Numbered from the stretch's first letter, positions 8,275-16,597 are shown. The stretch is 64,000 bases of DNA from G965215145 sp965215145 (GCA_965215145.1 OZ244038.1:2852001-2916000), one strand, 5' to 3'. Notes: generated by a model from the letters alone, not told the origin. Made by a program: numbers and translations.

Positions 8275-9171
8275 TCAGAGCGGCGGCCTGACCGTTCCTT
8301 CCGCGGAGCCTTCGGACAGCCGGGCCTCCCCCGCCTTCCTGGCCCGAGCCCCGACGTGGCGCTCCAGGAAGCCGAGCTGGTCCCGGGCCACCGTCGTGAA
8401 CAGGGGCTCGGTGAAGGGGTCGAAGTGCCCCGCCTGGTACTGGATCAGCGTGGCGTTCGGCGCCCGCTCGCACGCCTCGATCACCGGCCTGGCCGGCGTC
8501 GTCAGATCGCCGAGCCCCACCTGGACGAGCGTCGGCATCGCCAGCGAACGGAGGGCGTGGCCGGGCGAGTACAGCCCGATGTTCAGCACGAACCGCGCGG
8601 CCACGCGGCGGTCGAACGCCACCCCCTCGGGCACGAGGCCGAGGTAGCCCTCGGACTCCCCCGGCGCGTTCAGCAGGCCGACCTCCCCATCGCTCGCGCT
8701 CGAGAGGACGTAGTGCGGGCTCCGCCCGAACAGCCCCCGGACCGAGTCGTAGAGCCCGTGCAGGGAGAGCCGGGCGACCGTCGCCAGCCGCTCGTTCCGG
8801 AGCGAGGCGTACCCGCTCACGTGGGGCACCTGCGAGATGACGGCGCGCACGCGGGGGTCGCCCGCGGCCACGGCCAGAACGTGCCCCCCGCTCAGCGACG
8901 ACCCCCACAGCACGACGGCCTCGGGGTCGACCTCGGGGAGGCTCCGCGCATAGGCGACCGCCGCTACCCAGTCCTCGTGCTGGCGCGGGATGCTGAGGAG
9001 TTGGCGGGGCTCCCCTCCACTCGCGCCGAAGTGGCGGTAGTCGAAGACGAGGCAGGCGTAGCCGAGGCCGTGCGCCATGACGAGCGTAGGGAACGGCCCC
9101 TCGCCCTCGGGCACGTAGAGCCACGCGGCGCAGCGGGTCCCGTGCGAATCAAACTCGACGTTGTAACGCAT
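8275..9171 (-). CDS. Alpha/beta hydrolase, apparently with an internal in-frame deletion
   Basis: 298 aa of the acetyl-xylan-esterase/dienelactone-hydrolase-like branch. WGSSLSGG (residues 89-96) contains the nucleophile S92 and YQAGHFDPF carries the catalytic His. After the oxyanion motif VMAHGLG (31-37) the chain runs straight into YACLVFDYRHFGASGGEPR; relatives have about 20-25 residues between these two blocks (strand-helix connecting beta3 and beta4). The missing part could inactivate the enzyme or be an assembly error. The ATG at 9171 is chosen because MRYNVEFDSHG begins the conserved domain. Substrate unknown. Confidence 0.8.
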   Translation of the reverse strand: MRYNVEFDSHGTRCAAWLYVPEGEGPFPTLVMAHGLGYACLVFDYRHFGASGGEPRQLLSIPRQHEDWVAAVAYARSLPEVDPEAVVLWGSSLSGGHVLAVAAGDPRVRAVISQVPHVSGYASLRNERLATVARLSLHGLYDSVRGLFGRSPHYVLSSASDGEVGLLNAPGESEGYLGLVPEGVAFDRRVAARFVLNIGLYSPGHALRSLAMPTLVQVGLGDLTTPARPVIEACERAPNATLIQYQAGHFDPFTEPLFTTVARDQLGFLERHVGARARKAGEARLSEGSAEGTVRPPL

Positions 9172-9274
9172 GGCGGGTAATCTAGGACCGGGCCTCCTCG
9201 TCAGACTCGTCACCACACCTGCCCCCACCGGCTCCCGAACGATCAGAGGCCGGGCCTACTGACGCCCGGCTGGC

Positions 9275-9355
9275 CGCAGCCCGTTCGCCCGCTGCAACGG
9301 AGAGGCATGAGGTCGTGGCGTCCTTCGTCGGCGTGCAGCGGCGGGTTATGCAGCC
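9275..9355 (-). other. Degenerate attC-like site of the TA cassette
   Basis: Begins two bases after the toxin stop codon (minus strand) with GGCTGCATAAC (inverse core-like), then CCGCCGCTGCA, and pairs with TGCAGCGG at about 9291-9298. The terminal GTTRRRY core is not recognisable. The first 24 bp (9327-9350) match the equivalent part of the attC-like site at 9991-10014 in 23 of 24 positions. Confidence 0.5.
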
Positions 9356-9356
9356 G

Positions 9357-9626
9357 TCAGTTTTGCGAGAGCAGCTTGTCGTATTCGCCGTGGGGGCCGA
9401 TCCAGATCCACACCACGCCCTCGGGCTTGTCGAAGCCGAGTGCGCGCCAGTGAATGCCCACGCGCGCCGACCACAACTGCTTGCGCTTCCCGACCTTCTT
9501 GAAGTGCAGCGACGGGTGCTTCGGGTCCGCCCTCAAGCGCTCGAACTGCTGATCGGCTAGCTTCTGCACCTCCTTCGGGAGGGCGTTGTAGTGTCGCCAG
9601 AAGATCGGCAGGGTAAGATGGTTCAC
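9357..9626 (-). CDS. RelE/ParE-like toxin
   Basis: 89 aa. IFWRHYNALPKEVQKLADQQFERLRADPKHPSLHFKKV (split) followed by WSARVGIHWRALG and WIWIGPHGEYDKLL; the Phe-x-x-x-Tyr helix, central Arg-Val-Gly strand and C-terminal HxEYDxLL are typical of this RelE/ParE-superfamily group. Its start overlaps the antitoxin stop by 4 nt. It is a clear paralogue of the toxin at 38975-39256, sharing the IGPHGEYD ending, although their antitoxins differ. Expected to be an mRNA-cleaving or gyrase-inhibiting toxin; which one cannot be read from sequence. Confidence 0.85.
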   Translation of the reverse strand: MNHLTLPIFWRHYNALPKEVQKLADQQFERLRADPKHPSLHFKKVGKRKQLWSARVGIHWRALGFDKPEGVVWIWIGPHGEYDKLLSQN

Positions 9627-9820
9627 AGCGGCTTGGCCTGCCCCGCCTCGTACTCGGCCTCGGCCTCTGCAAGGAAGGCGTCAAGACGGCCGGAGTCGAG
9701 GTCGCGCTCGATCTGCTCATCCCACTCCCGGTTGTGGTAGTCGGCGAACCACGCCGCGAGTTCAGCGAGGTCGCGGGGGGAGAGCCTCGTGATGGCCGCT
9801 TCGATCTCTCGGACGCTCAT
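9623..9820 (-). CDS. Antitoxin of the RelE/ParE-like toxin
   Basis: 65 aa: MSVREIEAAITRLSPRDL, AELAAWFADY and an acidic C-terminus (WDEQIERDLDSGRLDAFLAEAEAEYEAG). Small acidic proteins with LSP-x-[DE]-L and FxxWxxxxWD-like motifs are common partners of this toxin group; the C-terminal stretch probably wraps the toxin. The ATG at 9820 is chosen because it begins the conserved amphipathic region; upstream in-frame codons belong to the preceding attC-like site. It lies about 65 bp inside the cassette boundary. Confidence 0.82.
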   Translation of the reverse strand: MSVREIEAAITRLSPRDLAELAAWFADYHNREWDEQIERDLDSGRLDAFLAEAEAEYEAGQAKPL

Positions 9821-9882
9821 GGCTTCGGACGAAAGGTGAGGAATCGGACTCAAACGAGATAGCTCGGCCCCGGTTCGGCACA

Positions 9883-10018
9883 GGCTGCATGACAGAAGGC
9901 CGCTCAACCGCACAGGGCAAACAGCACGATGACTGACCGAAGCACAGAATACGCCGATGTTCGGACGAGCCAAGAACGCTCGCGCCCTGTGTCGGCTTGC
10001 AGCGGCGGGTTATGTGCC
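9883..10018 (-). other. attC-like recombination site between HNH and TA cassettes
   Basis: On the minus strand it starts with GGCACATAAC, which overlaps the HNH stop codon, and ends at GTCATGCAGCC. The two arms pair over about 19 bp: CCGCT, CAA, CCG and CACAGGGC at 9900-9918 against 9984-10005, with single unpaired bases (G, G, A) all on one strand. Extrahelical bases on one arm are a hallmark of integron attC sites. The total of about 136 bp is within the range of long attC sites. No integron integrase lies in the window, so this would be a CALIN-type remnant. Confidence 0.65.
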
Positions 10019-10981
10019 GTACTCCATAGTCAGGTATGCTCTTCGTACGATTTTTTTTAGTGCGTCCATTACCAAGAGGCGGCCCACGAACCCCTGATCG
10101 GAGAAGTCGCTGCTAGCCACTTCGAGTGACGCCTCGAACAAGTTGAATATTTTGACATTGCAAGCAAGTCTGCCGTCATGAGGCACAAGCAGAAGTTGAT
10201 GTTTGTGAGGATCGCTGTATGCCACACTCTCGGGATCTGAACCCGTTGTTTCAATCGAGCCCCGAAGCCGATGACGCTCGTACCACTCCTTACCCATGTC
10301 CGTATCCATGATCGCACTGCTCAGTGCTTGGGAAACGGGGTCCGAAAGATATGCAGATTCAATGCAGTAATATGTAAACTCATAAGCGATCTTAACCATG
10401 GCCGGCCTCCAGTTGTCAAGGTGGAAGACAGCGCTGTGAGATGTGGTGGGGTTCTGGATTTGGCGCCTCTGGACCAGTTTGAGAATTTCCTCGGGCTCCA
10501 TTTCGGACAATCCCTTGCGGCGAAGCATCTTGTTGAGCATCAACGGAAGCTTATCCATATCAGCCGCATCGACCGAGATTGATATGCGTTCGCCGTCTTC
10601 CTCACCCCCTATAGGCTCTCTCTCGACATTGGGTACGAAACAGATCTTGGCGGGCTGCTCGCCGCCCGGATAGAGGCTAAGGTTGAAGCTCTGGGTTGGG
10701 TCGTCGCTGAGCGTACCTGTCTGGAAGAAGTGGCGGCCGTCCCCGTCTATGAGACCATAGCTCAGGCGGGCGAGCTGAATCTGAGGAGTCTCGATCAGCT
10801 TTGCATCGACTGAATGCCCAAGTATGCTGTTGCAGGCTGTGCAAACATCATAGATCACTAGGCTTCCTCCGATCGCCTCGGGCACCACGTGCTCTCGATT
10901 GAAGTCGCCGTCCGGCTTGTGCTCTCGGCACATGATGCATTGCTTCACTTTGAAAGCCGGGTCAAGTGGGTGGAAAGGCAC
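10010..10981 (-). CDS. HNH endonuclease family protein
   Basis: 323 aa from a GTG start. The N-terminus holds an HNH_5-type module: CIMC (C15, C18), NREHVVPEAIGG (H31) and VCTACN (C47, C50, N51), i.e. two zinc-binding CxxC pairs around the catalytic EH. The remaining 270 residues match no domain I recognise. Base composition is far lower in GC than neighbours, indicating transfer. Both ends carry complementary 11-bp sequences (see 10977), and the gene fills almost the whole cassette. Possible roles are mobile-element maintenance or defence; not established. Confidence 0.8.
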   Translation of the reverse strand: MPFHPLDPAFKVKQCIMCREHKPDGDFNREHVVPEAIGGSLVIYDVCTACNSILGHSVDAKLIETPQIQLARLSYGLIDGDGRHFFQTGTLSDDPTQSFNLSLYPGGEQPAKICFVPNVEREPIGGEEDGERISISVDAADMDKLPLMLNKMLRRKGLSEMEPEEILKLVQRRQIQNPTTSHSAVFHLDNWRPAMVKIAYEFTYYCIESAYLSDPVSQALSSAIMDTDMGKEWYERHRLRGSIETTGSDPESVAYSDPHKHQLLLVPHDGRLACNVKIFNLFEASLEVASSDFSDQGFVGRLLVMDALKKIVRRAYLTMEYGT

Positions 10982-10987
10982 ATAACC
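10977..10987. repeat. Cassette boundary inverted repeat
   Basis: GGCACATAACC is the exact reverse complement of GGTTATGTGCC at 10008-10018. In an integron cassette the first bases of the cassette and the inverse core site of its own attC are complementary in exactly this way. The TA cassette shows the same relation with one mismatch (9345-9355 versus 9883-9893). Confidence 0.6.
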
Positions 10988-11008
10988 AGTGATTGAGCGG
11001 ATTGCAGA

Positions 11009-11065
11009 GTCACCAGATCTAGTGACCGATCTCTATATGTAGTGACAGTCTCTATATCTAGTGAC
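11009..11065. promoter_or_regulatory. Operator-like repeats upstream of the HNH cassette
   Basis: An 18-bp imperfect palindrome (GTCACCAGATCTAGTGAC, 11009-11026) is followed by two 17-bp direct repeats TCTCTATATnTAGTGAC at 11030-11046 and 11049-11065. The three units share TAGTGAC. AT-rich in a GC-rich setting, they may be a regulator-binding array or an iteron-like remnant. The rest of 10988-11148 shows no gene. Confidence 0.45.
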
Positions 11066-11148
11066 CTCGGATGAGTCCGCATGGGGCGAGGCCACTTCAA
11101 TGTAGAGCCCTCGCCCTCAACCCGTCAAGCCCCTGACCCCCTCCTCGC

Positions 11149-13512
11149 TCAAGCGGCCCTCTCCTCGGGGGAGGTCGTCAGGCCGGCGGCCTCCTTGAGC
11201 CGCTTGAACCGCTCGCCCGCCCGCGCCGTCCACCCGCCCTCGGCGTAGCGCCGCACCATCAGCACCGAGCAGTACGCCCGGTCGGCGAGCTGGTCGGGGA
11301 TGGTGCCGAAGAGGGCCTGCCGGATGGACCACTCGTGCGAGGCCCCGATGATGACGAGGTCGTAGCGCTCGGCCGCGAGCCGCCCCTCGATCCCCTCCAC
11401 GACGCCGTCGGCGCGGTCGACGTGGTAGAGCACGGGGTTGTAGTCGCCGACGATGTCCGCCACGCTCTTCACGAGGCCCAGCCGCGCGTCCTTCGGGTCC
11501 ACGCCGGCGCGGACGATCCGCTGGAGGTGGAGGGCGGCCCCCGTCGCCTGCCCGATGCGGACGGCGATCTCGAGGCCGAGGCGGGCGTGCGCGCCACCGC
11601 CCCACGGCACGAGGATGTTCTCCAGCTTCTCCAGCCCCCGGTCCTTCAGGATGGCGAGGTCGGCGGGGGTGTCGAGGATGACGCGCTGGACGGGGCTGTC
11701 GGTGCGGTCCACGGAGAACCCGCCGCGCCACCCCATCAGGAGGAGGTCGGCGCGGCGGCCGGCGGTCTCGGCCACGAGCCCGTCGAAGACGTCGTGGGCC
11801 ACGTCGGTGACGGCCTCGATGGGCGTCTCGGCGAGGGGGCGGGCCGGTGTCCCGTTCTGCCGGGCGCCGTTCCGTAGGACCCCGGCCTTGTCGACGAGCC
11901 CGTCGAGCGTGCGCTGGATGGCGGGGCGCTCGACGGCGAAGCTGTCACGGGCGCTCTGGAGCGGCGTCTGGAGCGGGACCCGGACGAGGTGGAGCCCGAG
12001 CACCTCCCCGCCCTCCTCCGCGCCCGTGGCGACGTAGCGGCCGAGGCGGAGGAGGTCCTCGCCGTGGGCGGGGTTGGCGAGGGCCACGAGCACGCGGCGC
12101 GGGCTCTCGGCCTCGATGACCTCCCGGAGTGGGACGACCTCGGCCTCCTCCATCTGCACGTCCAGCGGGGGGCGGAAGAAGATCCGCCACCCCATCTCCT
12201 CCCAGGCCGTGCCGAACTTCGACAGCGCGTGCTCGATCTCGACGCGGCCCCGGCCCCACACGGCGTACCACGCGAGGCTCAGCACGATCAGCCCCACGAG
12301 GGCTGCCTGCGCGAACGCCCCCGAGTACCCGATGATGACGAGGCACGCCGCGGCGGCGAAGAGCTGCACGAACGGGAACCCCGGCGTCCGGTACGTCGGG
12401 CGGTACCACGCTGGGCTGGCGGCGCGGAGGAACACGCAGCCGACGTTCATCGCGGCGTAGCTGTAGAGCTGGAGCACGCTGGCCGTCTTGGCGAGCGTCT
12501 CGAGGCTGTCGATCAGGAGCAGCACGAGGGCGATGGCGCCGGTGACGAGGACGGCGCGGTAGGGGGTCAGCCGCTTCGGGTGGATCGCCGCGAGCCAGTT
12601 CGGGACCATCCGGTCGCGGGCCATCGCGAGGTTGATCCGCGAGGCGGCCATGATGCTCGCGTTCGCCGACGACAGCGTGGCGAGCAGCCCGGCGATGATG
12701 ATGGCGAGCGCGCCGACGCCGCCGAGGAGCGTCCGCGCCACCGCCGTCAGGGGGTCGCGGACGTTGCCGATCTCGGCCTGCGTGAACACCCCCGCGATCA
12801 TCAGCACGATCAGGAGGTAGAGCAGCGTCGCCAGCACCACCGAGCCGATCAGCGTCCGGGGGAGGTTCTTCGCGGGGTCCCGGATCTCCTCGGCCATCGC
12901 GGCGATCTTGACGAACCCGAGGAAGGAGACGAACACGAGCGCCGTCGTGCTCGCGATGGGGCCGGTCCCGAAGGGGAAGAACGGGGTGAAGTTCGACGCC
13001 TCGATGCTGAAGGCGCCGAGGATGCTGAACCCCCCGAGGATGATGAGCAGCGCGACCACGACCACGACCTGCGCCCGCCCCGACGCCTTCGCCCCGACGA
13101 CGTTGAGCGCGATCAGCAGGAGGCCGCCGATGAGCGCCCCCCAGAACGGCGTCAGCGGAGACAGCTGCGCCACGTACTCCCCGAGCCCGAACAGGTAGAA
13201 CGCGATGGCGAACGTCAGGCTCAGCCAGATCCCGACGCCGGAGATCGCCCCGAAGGCGGGGCCGAGCGCGCGCGAGACGAAGTAGTAGTCGCCCCCGGAG
13301 GTCGGCATCCCCGTCGCCAGCTCGGCCGCGCTCGCCGCCGTGATGACACAGACGACGCCGGCAGCGAGGTAGGAGAAGATGGCCGCCGGCCCGGTCAGCG
13401 CGACGGCGGTGCCGGAGAGCAGGAAGATCCCCGCCCCGATCATCGTCCCGACCCCGATGGTCAGGGCGTCCCAGAAGCCGAGCTGGCGCAGGAGGGCGTC
13501 GTCGTTCTTCAC
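11149..13512 (-). CDS. APC-family amino acid permease with tandem C-terminal Usp domains
   Basis: 787 aa. Residues about 10-430 form a 12-TM APC transporter: LGFWDALTIGVGTMIGAGIF carries the TM1 GxG substrate-binding motif, and AAMAEEIRDPAKNLPRTL the conserved cytosolic loop. The C-terminal half (about 465-770) holds two universal-stress-protein-like domains (RRVLVALANPAHGEDLLRLG; LENILVPWGGGAHARLGLEIA with VIIGASHEW and a late GxxxD-like ending). APC-Usp fusions are known in archaea and several bacteria; the Usp part is thought to regulate transport by nucleotide binding. Substrate unknown. The ATG at 13512 precedes TM1 by about ten residues. Confidence 0.92.
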   Translation of the reverse strand: MKNDDALLRQLGFWDALTIGVGTMIGAGIFLLSGTAVALTGPAAIFSYLAAGVVCVITAASAAELATGMPTSGGDYYFVSRALGPAFGAISGVGIWLSLTFAIAFYLFGLGEYVAQLSPLTPFWGALIGGLLLIALNVVGAKASGRAQVVVVVALLIILGGFSILGAFSIEASNFTPFFPFGTGPIASTTALVFVSFLGFVKIAAMAEEIRDPAKNLPRTLIGSVVLATLLYLLIVLMIAGVFTQAEIGNVRDPLTAVARTLLGGVGALAIIIAGLLATLSSANASIMAASRINLAMARDRMVPNWLAAIHPKRLTPYRAVLVTGAIALVLLLIDSLETLAKTASVLQLYSYAAMNVGCVFLRAASPAWYRPTYRTPGFPFVQLFAAAACLVIIGYSGAFAQAALVGLIVLSLAWYAVWGRGRVEIEHALSKFGTAWEEMGWRIFFRPPLDVQMEEAEVVPLREVIEAESPRRVLVALANPAHGEDLLRLGRYVATGAEEGGEVLGLHLVRVPLQTPLQSARDSFAVERPAIQRTLDGLVDKAGVLRNGARQNGTPARPLAETPIEAVTDVAHDVFDGLVAETAGRRADLLLMGWRGGFSVDRTDSPVQRVILDTPADLAILKDRGLEKLENILVPWGGGAHARLGLEIAVRIGQATGAALHLQRIVRAGVDPKDARLGLVKSVADIVGDYNPVLYHVDRADGVVEGIEGRLAAERYDLVIIGASHEWSIRQALFGTIPDQLADRAYCSVLMVRRYAEGGWTARAGERFKRLKEAAGLTTSPEERAA

Positions 13513-13584
13513 GTGCGGGGGTGGGGTTCAGATCGGCCGCGGCTCAGCCGCCTGCGGCAGGATACGGCAGCGCCCGGTACCACT

Positions 13585-14469
13585 TCAGCCGCCGACGACC
13601 TCGCCGCCGTTGACGTGGATCGTCTGGCCCGTGACGTACGAGCTGTCGGCGGAGGCGAGGTAAACGTACGCCGGCGCGATCTCCTCCGGCTGCCCGGCCC
13701 GCCCCATCGGCACGTCCTGCCCGAAGGAGGCGACCTCGTCGGCGTCGAAGGTGGCGGGGATCAGCGGCGTCCAGACCGGCCCCGGCGCGACGGAGTTGAC
13801 GCGGATCCCCTTCTCGATGAGCTCCTTGTTCTTGGCGAGCGAGCGGGTGAACGCCACGATGGCCCCCTTCGTGCTGGCGTAGTCGAGGAGGCCGGGCGAG
13901 CCGCGGAAGGCCGTCACCGAGCACGAGTTGATGATGGCGCCGCCCTGCGGGAGGTGCTCCAGCGCGGCCTTGACGGTGAAGAACTGCGCGAAGATGTTGG
14001 TCCGGAACGTGGTGACGAGCTGCTCCTCGGTGATGTCCGTGATGCTCTCCTTGGGGAACTGCACGGCGGCGTTGTTGACGAGCACGTCGAGCCGCCCGAA
14101 CTCGCCGACGGTCCGCTCGACGGCGTCGCGGCAGGCGGCCTCCTCGCGGACGTCGGCGCGGAAGGCGAGGCAGCGGGCGCCCTCGGCCTCGACGGCCTCC
14201 CGCGTCGCCTCGGCGTCCTCGTCTTCATCAAGGTAGACGAACGCCACGTCCGCGCCCTCGCGGGCGAACAGCACGGCGACGGCGCGGCCGATCCCGCTGT
14301 CGCCGCCGGTGATGAGGGCGGCCTTGCCGTCGAGCTTGCCGCTGCCGCGGTACGCCGGCCGCTCGAAGTCCGGGCGCGGCTCCATCTCGTGCTCGTGGCC
14401 GGGCTGGTCGTCCTGGTGCTGCGGCGGGAACGCCTGCTCGTCCTGCTTGCTGTTCTGGTCGTCGGCCAT
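13585..14469 (-). CDS. SDR family oxidoreductase (YghA/GsiB-adjacent type)
   Basis: 294 aa NAD(P)-dependent short-chain dehydrogenase. Visible: TGGDSGIG (54-61) for cofactor binding, NNAA, catalytic Ser in INSCSVTAF, and YASTK (Y197, K201). The hydrophilic N-terminal extension with PGHEHEMEPRPDFERPAYRG is the mark of the subgroup often called general stress protein 39/YghA. Start taken at the second ATG (14469), giving MADDQNSK. Possibly osmotic or general-stress related; substrate unknown. Confidence 0.9.
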   Translation of the reverse strand: MADDQNSKQDEQAFPPQHQDDQPGHEHEMEPRPDFERPAYRGSGKLDGKAALITGGDSGIGRAVAVLFAREGADVAFVYLDEDEDAEATREAVEAEGARCLAFRADVREEAACRDAVERTVGEFGRLDVLVNNAAVQFPKESITDITEEQLVTTFRTNIFAQFFTVKAALEHLPQGGAIINSCSVTAFRGSPGLLDYASTKGAIVAFTRSLAKNKELIEKGIRVNSVAPGPVWTPLIPATFDADEVASFGQDVPMGRAGQPEEIAPAYVYLASADSSYVTGQTIHVNGGEVVGG

Positions 14470-14535
14470 CGGGGTGAGGGGCTGAGGTGAGAGGGGGCGC
14501 ATTCAGCGTCCGGCCAGGGCGGAGGTTCCCGCCTT

Positions 14536-14634
14536 TGAGAGCGGAAGAGAGGAGGAGCGGAAGAGAGGAGGAGAACCGAGCGGGAGAAGCTCGCCGGCCC
14601 TTCCCCTCTCTTCTCCCTCCCTCCTTTCACTCCC
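14536..14634. repeat. Purine/pyrimidine heptad palindrome
   Basis: Left arm GGAAGAGAGGAGGAGC twice, right arm CCTCTCTTCTCCCTCCC. It fills the gap between the SDR and PPC genes. Confidence 0.55.
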
Positions 14635-15324
14635 TCATTCCCCCGCCGGGTACGCCACGACGAGGAGCGTGTAGTCCCCGACCTGCTCGCTGAGCAGCGA
14701 CGTCACCTGCGCCGTCCACGTCCCGGCCTCGTAGGGGAGGAACTCGACGCGCGAGCGGGTGGCCGAGCCGGCGTCGTCGTTGGTCCACTCCCGCCCGCTC
14801 GGGGCGACGACGCGGAGGAAGCCGTCGAAGGCCGGCGTGAGGAGGTCCACGGCGAACGGCCCCTCGGCCGGCGGCTCGAACGCGACGGTGTCGAAGTACT
14901 CCCCCTTCACGCACCGCTCGTCGCCGAAGGCCAGCGCGCCCTCGACGACGGCGACCTCGGCCACCTCGCCGAGGAGGACGGTGAGCTGGTACGGCCCGCG
15001 CGCGTCCTCGCCGTAGCCGGAGGCCCAGGCCGTCCACGTCCCCCCTTCGGGCGCGGTCATCTCGACGCGGCTCTCGTTGGTCCGGCCCTCGTGGTCGTCG
15101 CCGGTCCACTCGGCGCCGGAGGGGCTGCGGAGGACGAGGAACGTGTCGAGGTCCTCGGGGCCGGCCATGCGGACGAAGACCTCCTGCCCCTGCGTGGCCT
15201 CGAAGGTGTAGGCGTCGTAGGGCTGCCCGCCGTCGCGGGTCGGGTCGCCGGCGCCGAGCTCGCCGGAGTACGTCTGCGCCGCGGCCGGGGCGGCGAGCAT
15301 AAGGAAGAGGAGGGTAACTCTCAT
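14635..15324 (-). CDS. Secreted protein with two PPC domains
   Basis: 229 aa with a signal peptide (MRVTLLFLMLAAPAAAQTYSG, cleavage after AAAQ-type AxA). Two beta-sandwich repeats follow: YDAYTFEATQGQEVFVRMAG...LDTFLVLRSPSG (about 34-75) and FDTVAFEPPAEGPFAVDLLTPAFDGFLRVVAPSG (split), each followed by a NDDxxGxxxSRVE loop and GTWTAxxxS strand. This is the bacterial pre-peptidase C-terminal fold, usually an accessory of secreted enzymes; here it stands alone. Start at the ATG that opens the signal peptide. Function unknown, probably extracytoplasmic binding. Confidence 0.85.
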   Translation of the reverse strand: MRVTLLFLMLAAPAAAQTYSGELGAGDPTRDGGQPYDAYTFEATQGQEVFVRMAGPEDLDTFLVLRSPSGAEWTGDDHEGRTNESRVEMTAPEGGTWTAWASGYGEDARGPYQLTVLLGEVAEVAVVEGALAFGDERCVKGEYFDTVAFEPPAEGPFAVDLLTPAFDGFLRVVAPSGREWTNDDAGSATRSRVEFLPYEAGTWTAQVTSLLSEQVGDYTLLVVAYPAGE

Positions 15325-15343
15325 GGTCGGGGCCGAAGTGCGA

Positions 15344-15458
15344 GGGACGGGAAGAGGCACGGGGACGAAGGAGGAGCCGGGGAGGAGTTCGGACGGCCGT
15401 GCCGCTTCCTTCTCTCCTCCGCTCTTCCTCTCTTCCGCTTCCCCTTTCCTCCTTCCCA
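15344..15458. repeat. Purine/pyrimidine heptad palindrome
   Basis: Left arm GGGAAGAGGCACGGGGACGA-like purine-rich, right arm CTTCCTTCTCTCCTCCGCTC-like; it lies between divergent PPC and spmA-like genes. Confidence 0.5.
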
Positions 15459-15530
15459 AAGCTACGCGCCGCTTGCGGAACGGCCGGCGCCGCTCGTACC
15501 GTTGGGCCGCCCCTCCCCCTGCCCCTCGCC

Positions 15531-16562
15531 ATGCTGAACTACATCTGGGCCGGGCTGATCGTCTTCAGCCTCGTCTTCGCCCTCGTCGCCGACGTCACCG
15601 ACCTCACGCGCGACACGTACCGCACGGGCCAGCCGCTCCCCGTCGCGCTCGCCTTCCCCGACGGCTACGACCCCGACGCCCGGCGCCAGCCCGTCACCGT
15701 GCTCCTCGACGCGGAGGGCTACGGCGCCTTCTACGGCACCGACGCCCGGCCGGCCGAGGCCTACGACGCCACGCTCATCCGCACCCGCGAGGGCCAGCAG
15801 GTCCGCCTCGACGCCGGGCAGGACCTCCCCGAGCCGCTCGCCACCATCCGCGACGTGACGAACCCGCGCGAGGAGCAGCTCCAGGGCATCCTCGCCGCGC
15901 CGCTCGCCACGGCGCCCGACCTCGGCCCCACGGCGGCCCCCGTGGCGGCGGCGCTCCGCTTTGAGCCGGTCCGGTTCGTCAAGATGAACCAGATCGCTGC
16001 GGCGGCGCTCGACTTCGCGGAGGTCGCGGCCGAGATCGCGCTCGGGCTGATCGGGGTGCTGGCGCTGTTCCTCGGGCTGCTCAAGATCGCCGAGGAGGCC
16101 GGGGTGATCTACGCGCTCGTGAAGCTCGTCCGCCCCGTGCTCCGGCCGCTGTTCCCGGAGGTCCCCCCGGACCACCCCGCCCTCGGGATGATCGCGCTGA
16201 ACATGGCCGCCAACATGTTCGGCCTCGGCAACGCGGCGACGCCGTTCGGGATCAAGGCGATGGAGGAGCTGCAGACGCTGAACCCCACCGACGACACGGC
16301 GACGAACCCGATGGTGATGCTGCTGGCCGTCAACACGGCGAGCGTGCAGCTCGTCCCGCCGGTGCTGCTGATCGCGCTGATGGGGCTCCAGATCAACGAG
16401 CTCATCTTCGCCATCTGGATCACGACGGGGCTCTCGCTGCTGATCGCCATCGTGGCGGCGAAGACGCTCGGCCGGCTGCGCGCCTTCCGCGCCTCCGACC
16501 CCAACCGGCTCGACGCGCCTCCCCCACCAGAGGTGTCGCCACCGCCGCCGCCCGCTGCTTGA
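15531..16562 (+). CDS. Nucleoside-recognition (Gate) domain membrane protein, SpmA-like
   Basis: 343 aa. N-terminal TM (MLNYIWAGLIVFSLVFALVAD), a periplasmic segment of about 120 residues, then the Gate domain: LDFAEVAAEIALGLIGVLALFLGLLKIAEEAG, HPALGMIALNMAANMFGLGNAATPFGIKAMEEL (each split) and a final TM pair. NMxANMxGLGNAATPxGxxAM is the SpmA signature. In sporulators SpmA/B affect spore dehydration; in non-sporulating Bacteroidota the pair is of unknown transport-related function. Followed 91 bp later by the spmB-like gene. ATG at 15531 chosen for the TM-first N-terminus. Confidence 0.9.
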   Translation: MLNYIWAGLIVFSLVFALVADVTDLTRDTYRTGQPLPVALAFPDGYDPDARRQPVTVLLDAEGYGAFYGTDARPAEAYDATLIRTREGQQVRLDAGQDLPEPLATIRDVTNPREEQLQGILAAPLATAPDLGPTAAPVAAALRFEPVRFVKMNQIAAAALDFAEVAAEIALGLIGVLALFLGLLKIAEEAGVIYALVKLVRPVLRPLFPEVPPDHPALGMIALNMAANMFGLGNAATPFGIKAMEELQTLNPTDDTATNPMVMLLAVNTASVQLVPPVLLIALMGLQINELIFAIWITTGLSLLIAIVAAKTLGRLRAFRASDPNRLDAPPPPEVSPPPPPAA

Positions 16563-16570
16563 TCTCTCCC

Positions 16571-16597
16571 AGGGCAGACACACGGGTCTGCCCCTAC
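16571..16597. repeat. GTAGGGG-type palindrome
   Basis: GGGCAGAC ... GTCTGCCC hairpin ending CCCCTAC, in the gap between the spmA-like and spmB-like genes. One of at least four related elements (30473, 35685, 40807). Confidence 0.65.

Noticed and set aside
5888..8647. Long plus-strand open frame opposite katG
   Set aside because: Low-complexity Arg/Gly/Val-rich translation without motifs; it is the antisense shadow of katG and the hydrolase in GC-rich DNA.
11989..14490. 833-codon plus-strand open frame
   Set aside because: Antisense to the APC-Usp and SDR genes, which have clear motifs; charged low-complexity product.
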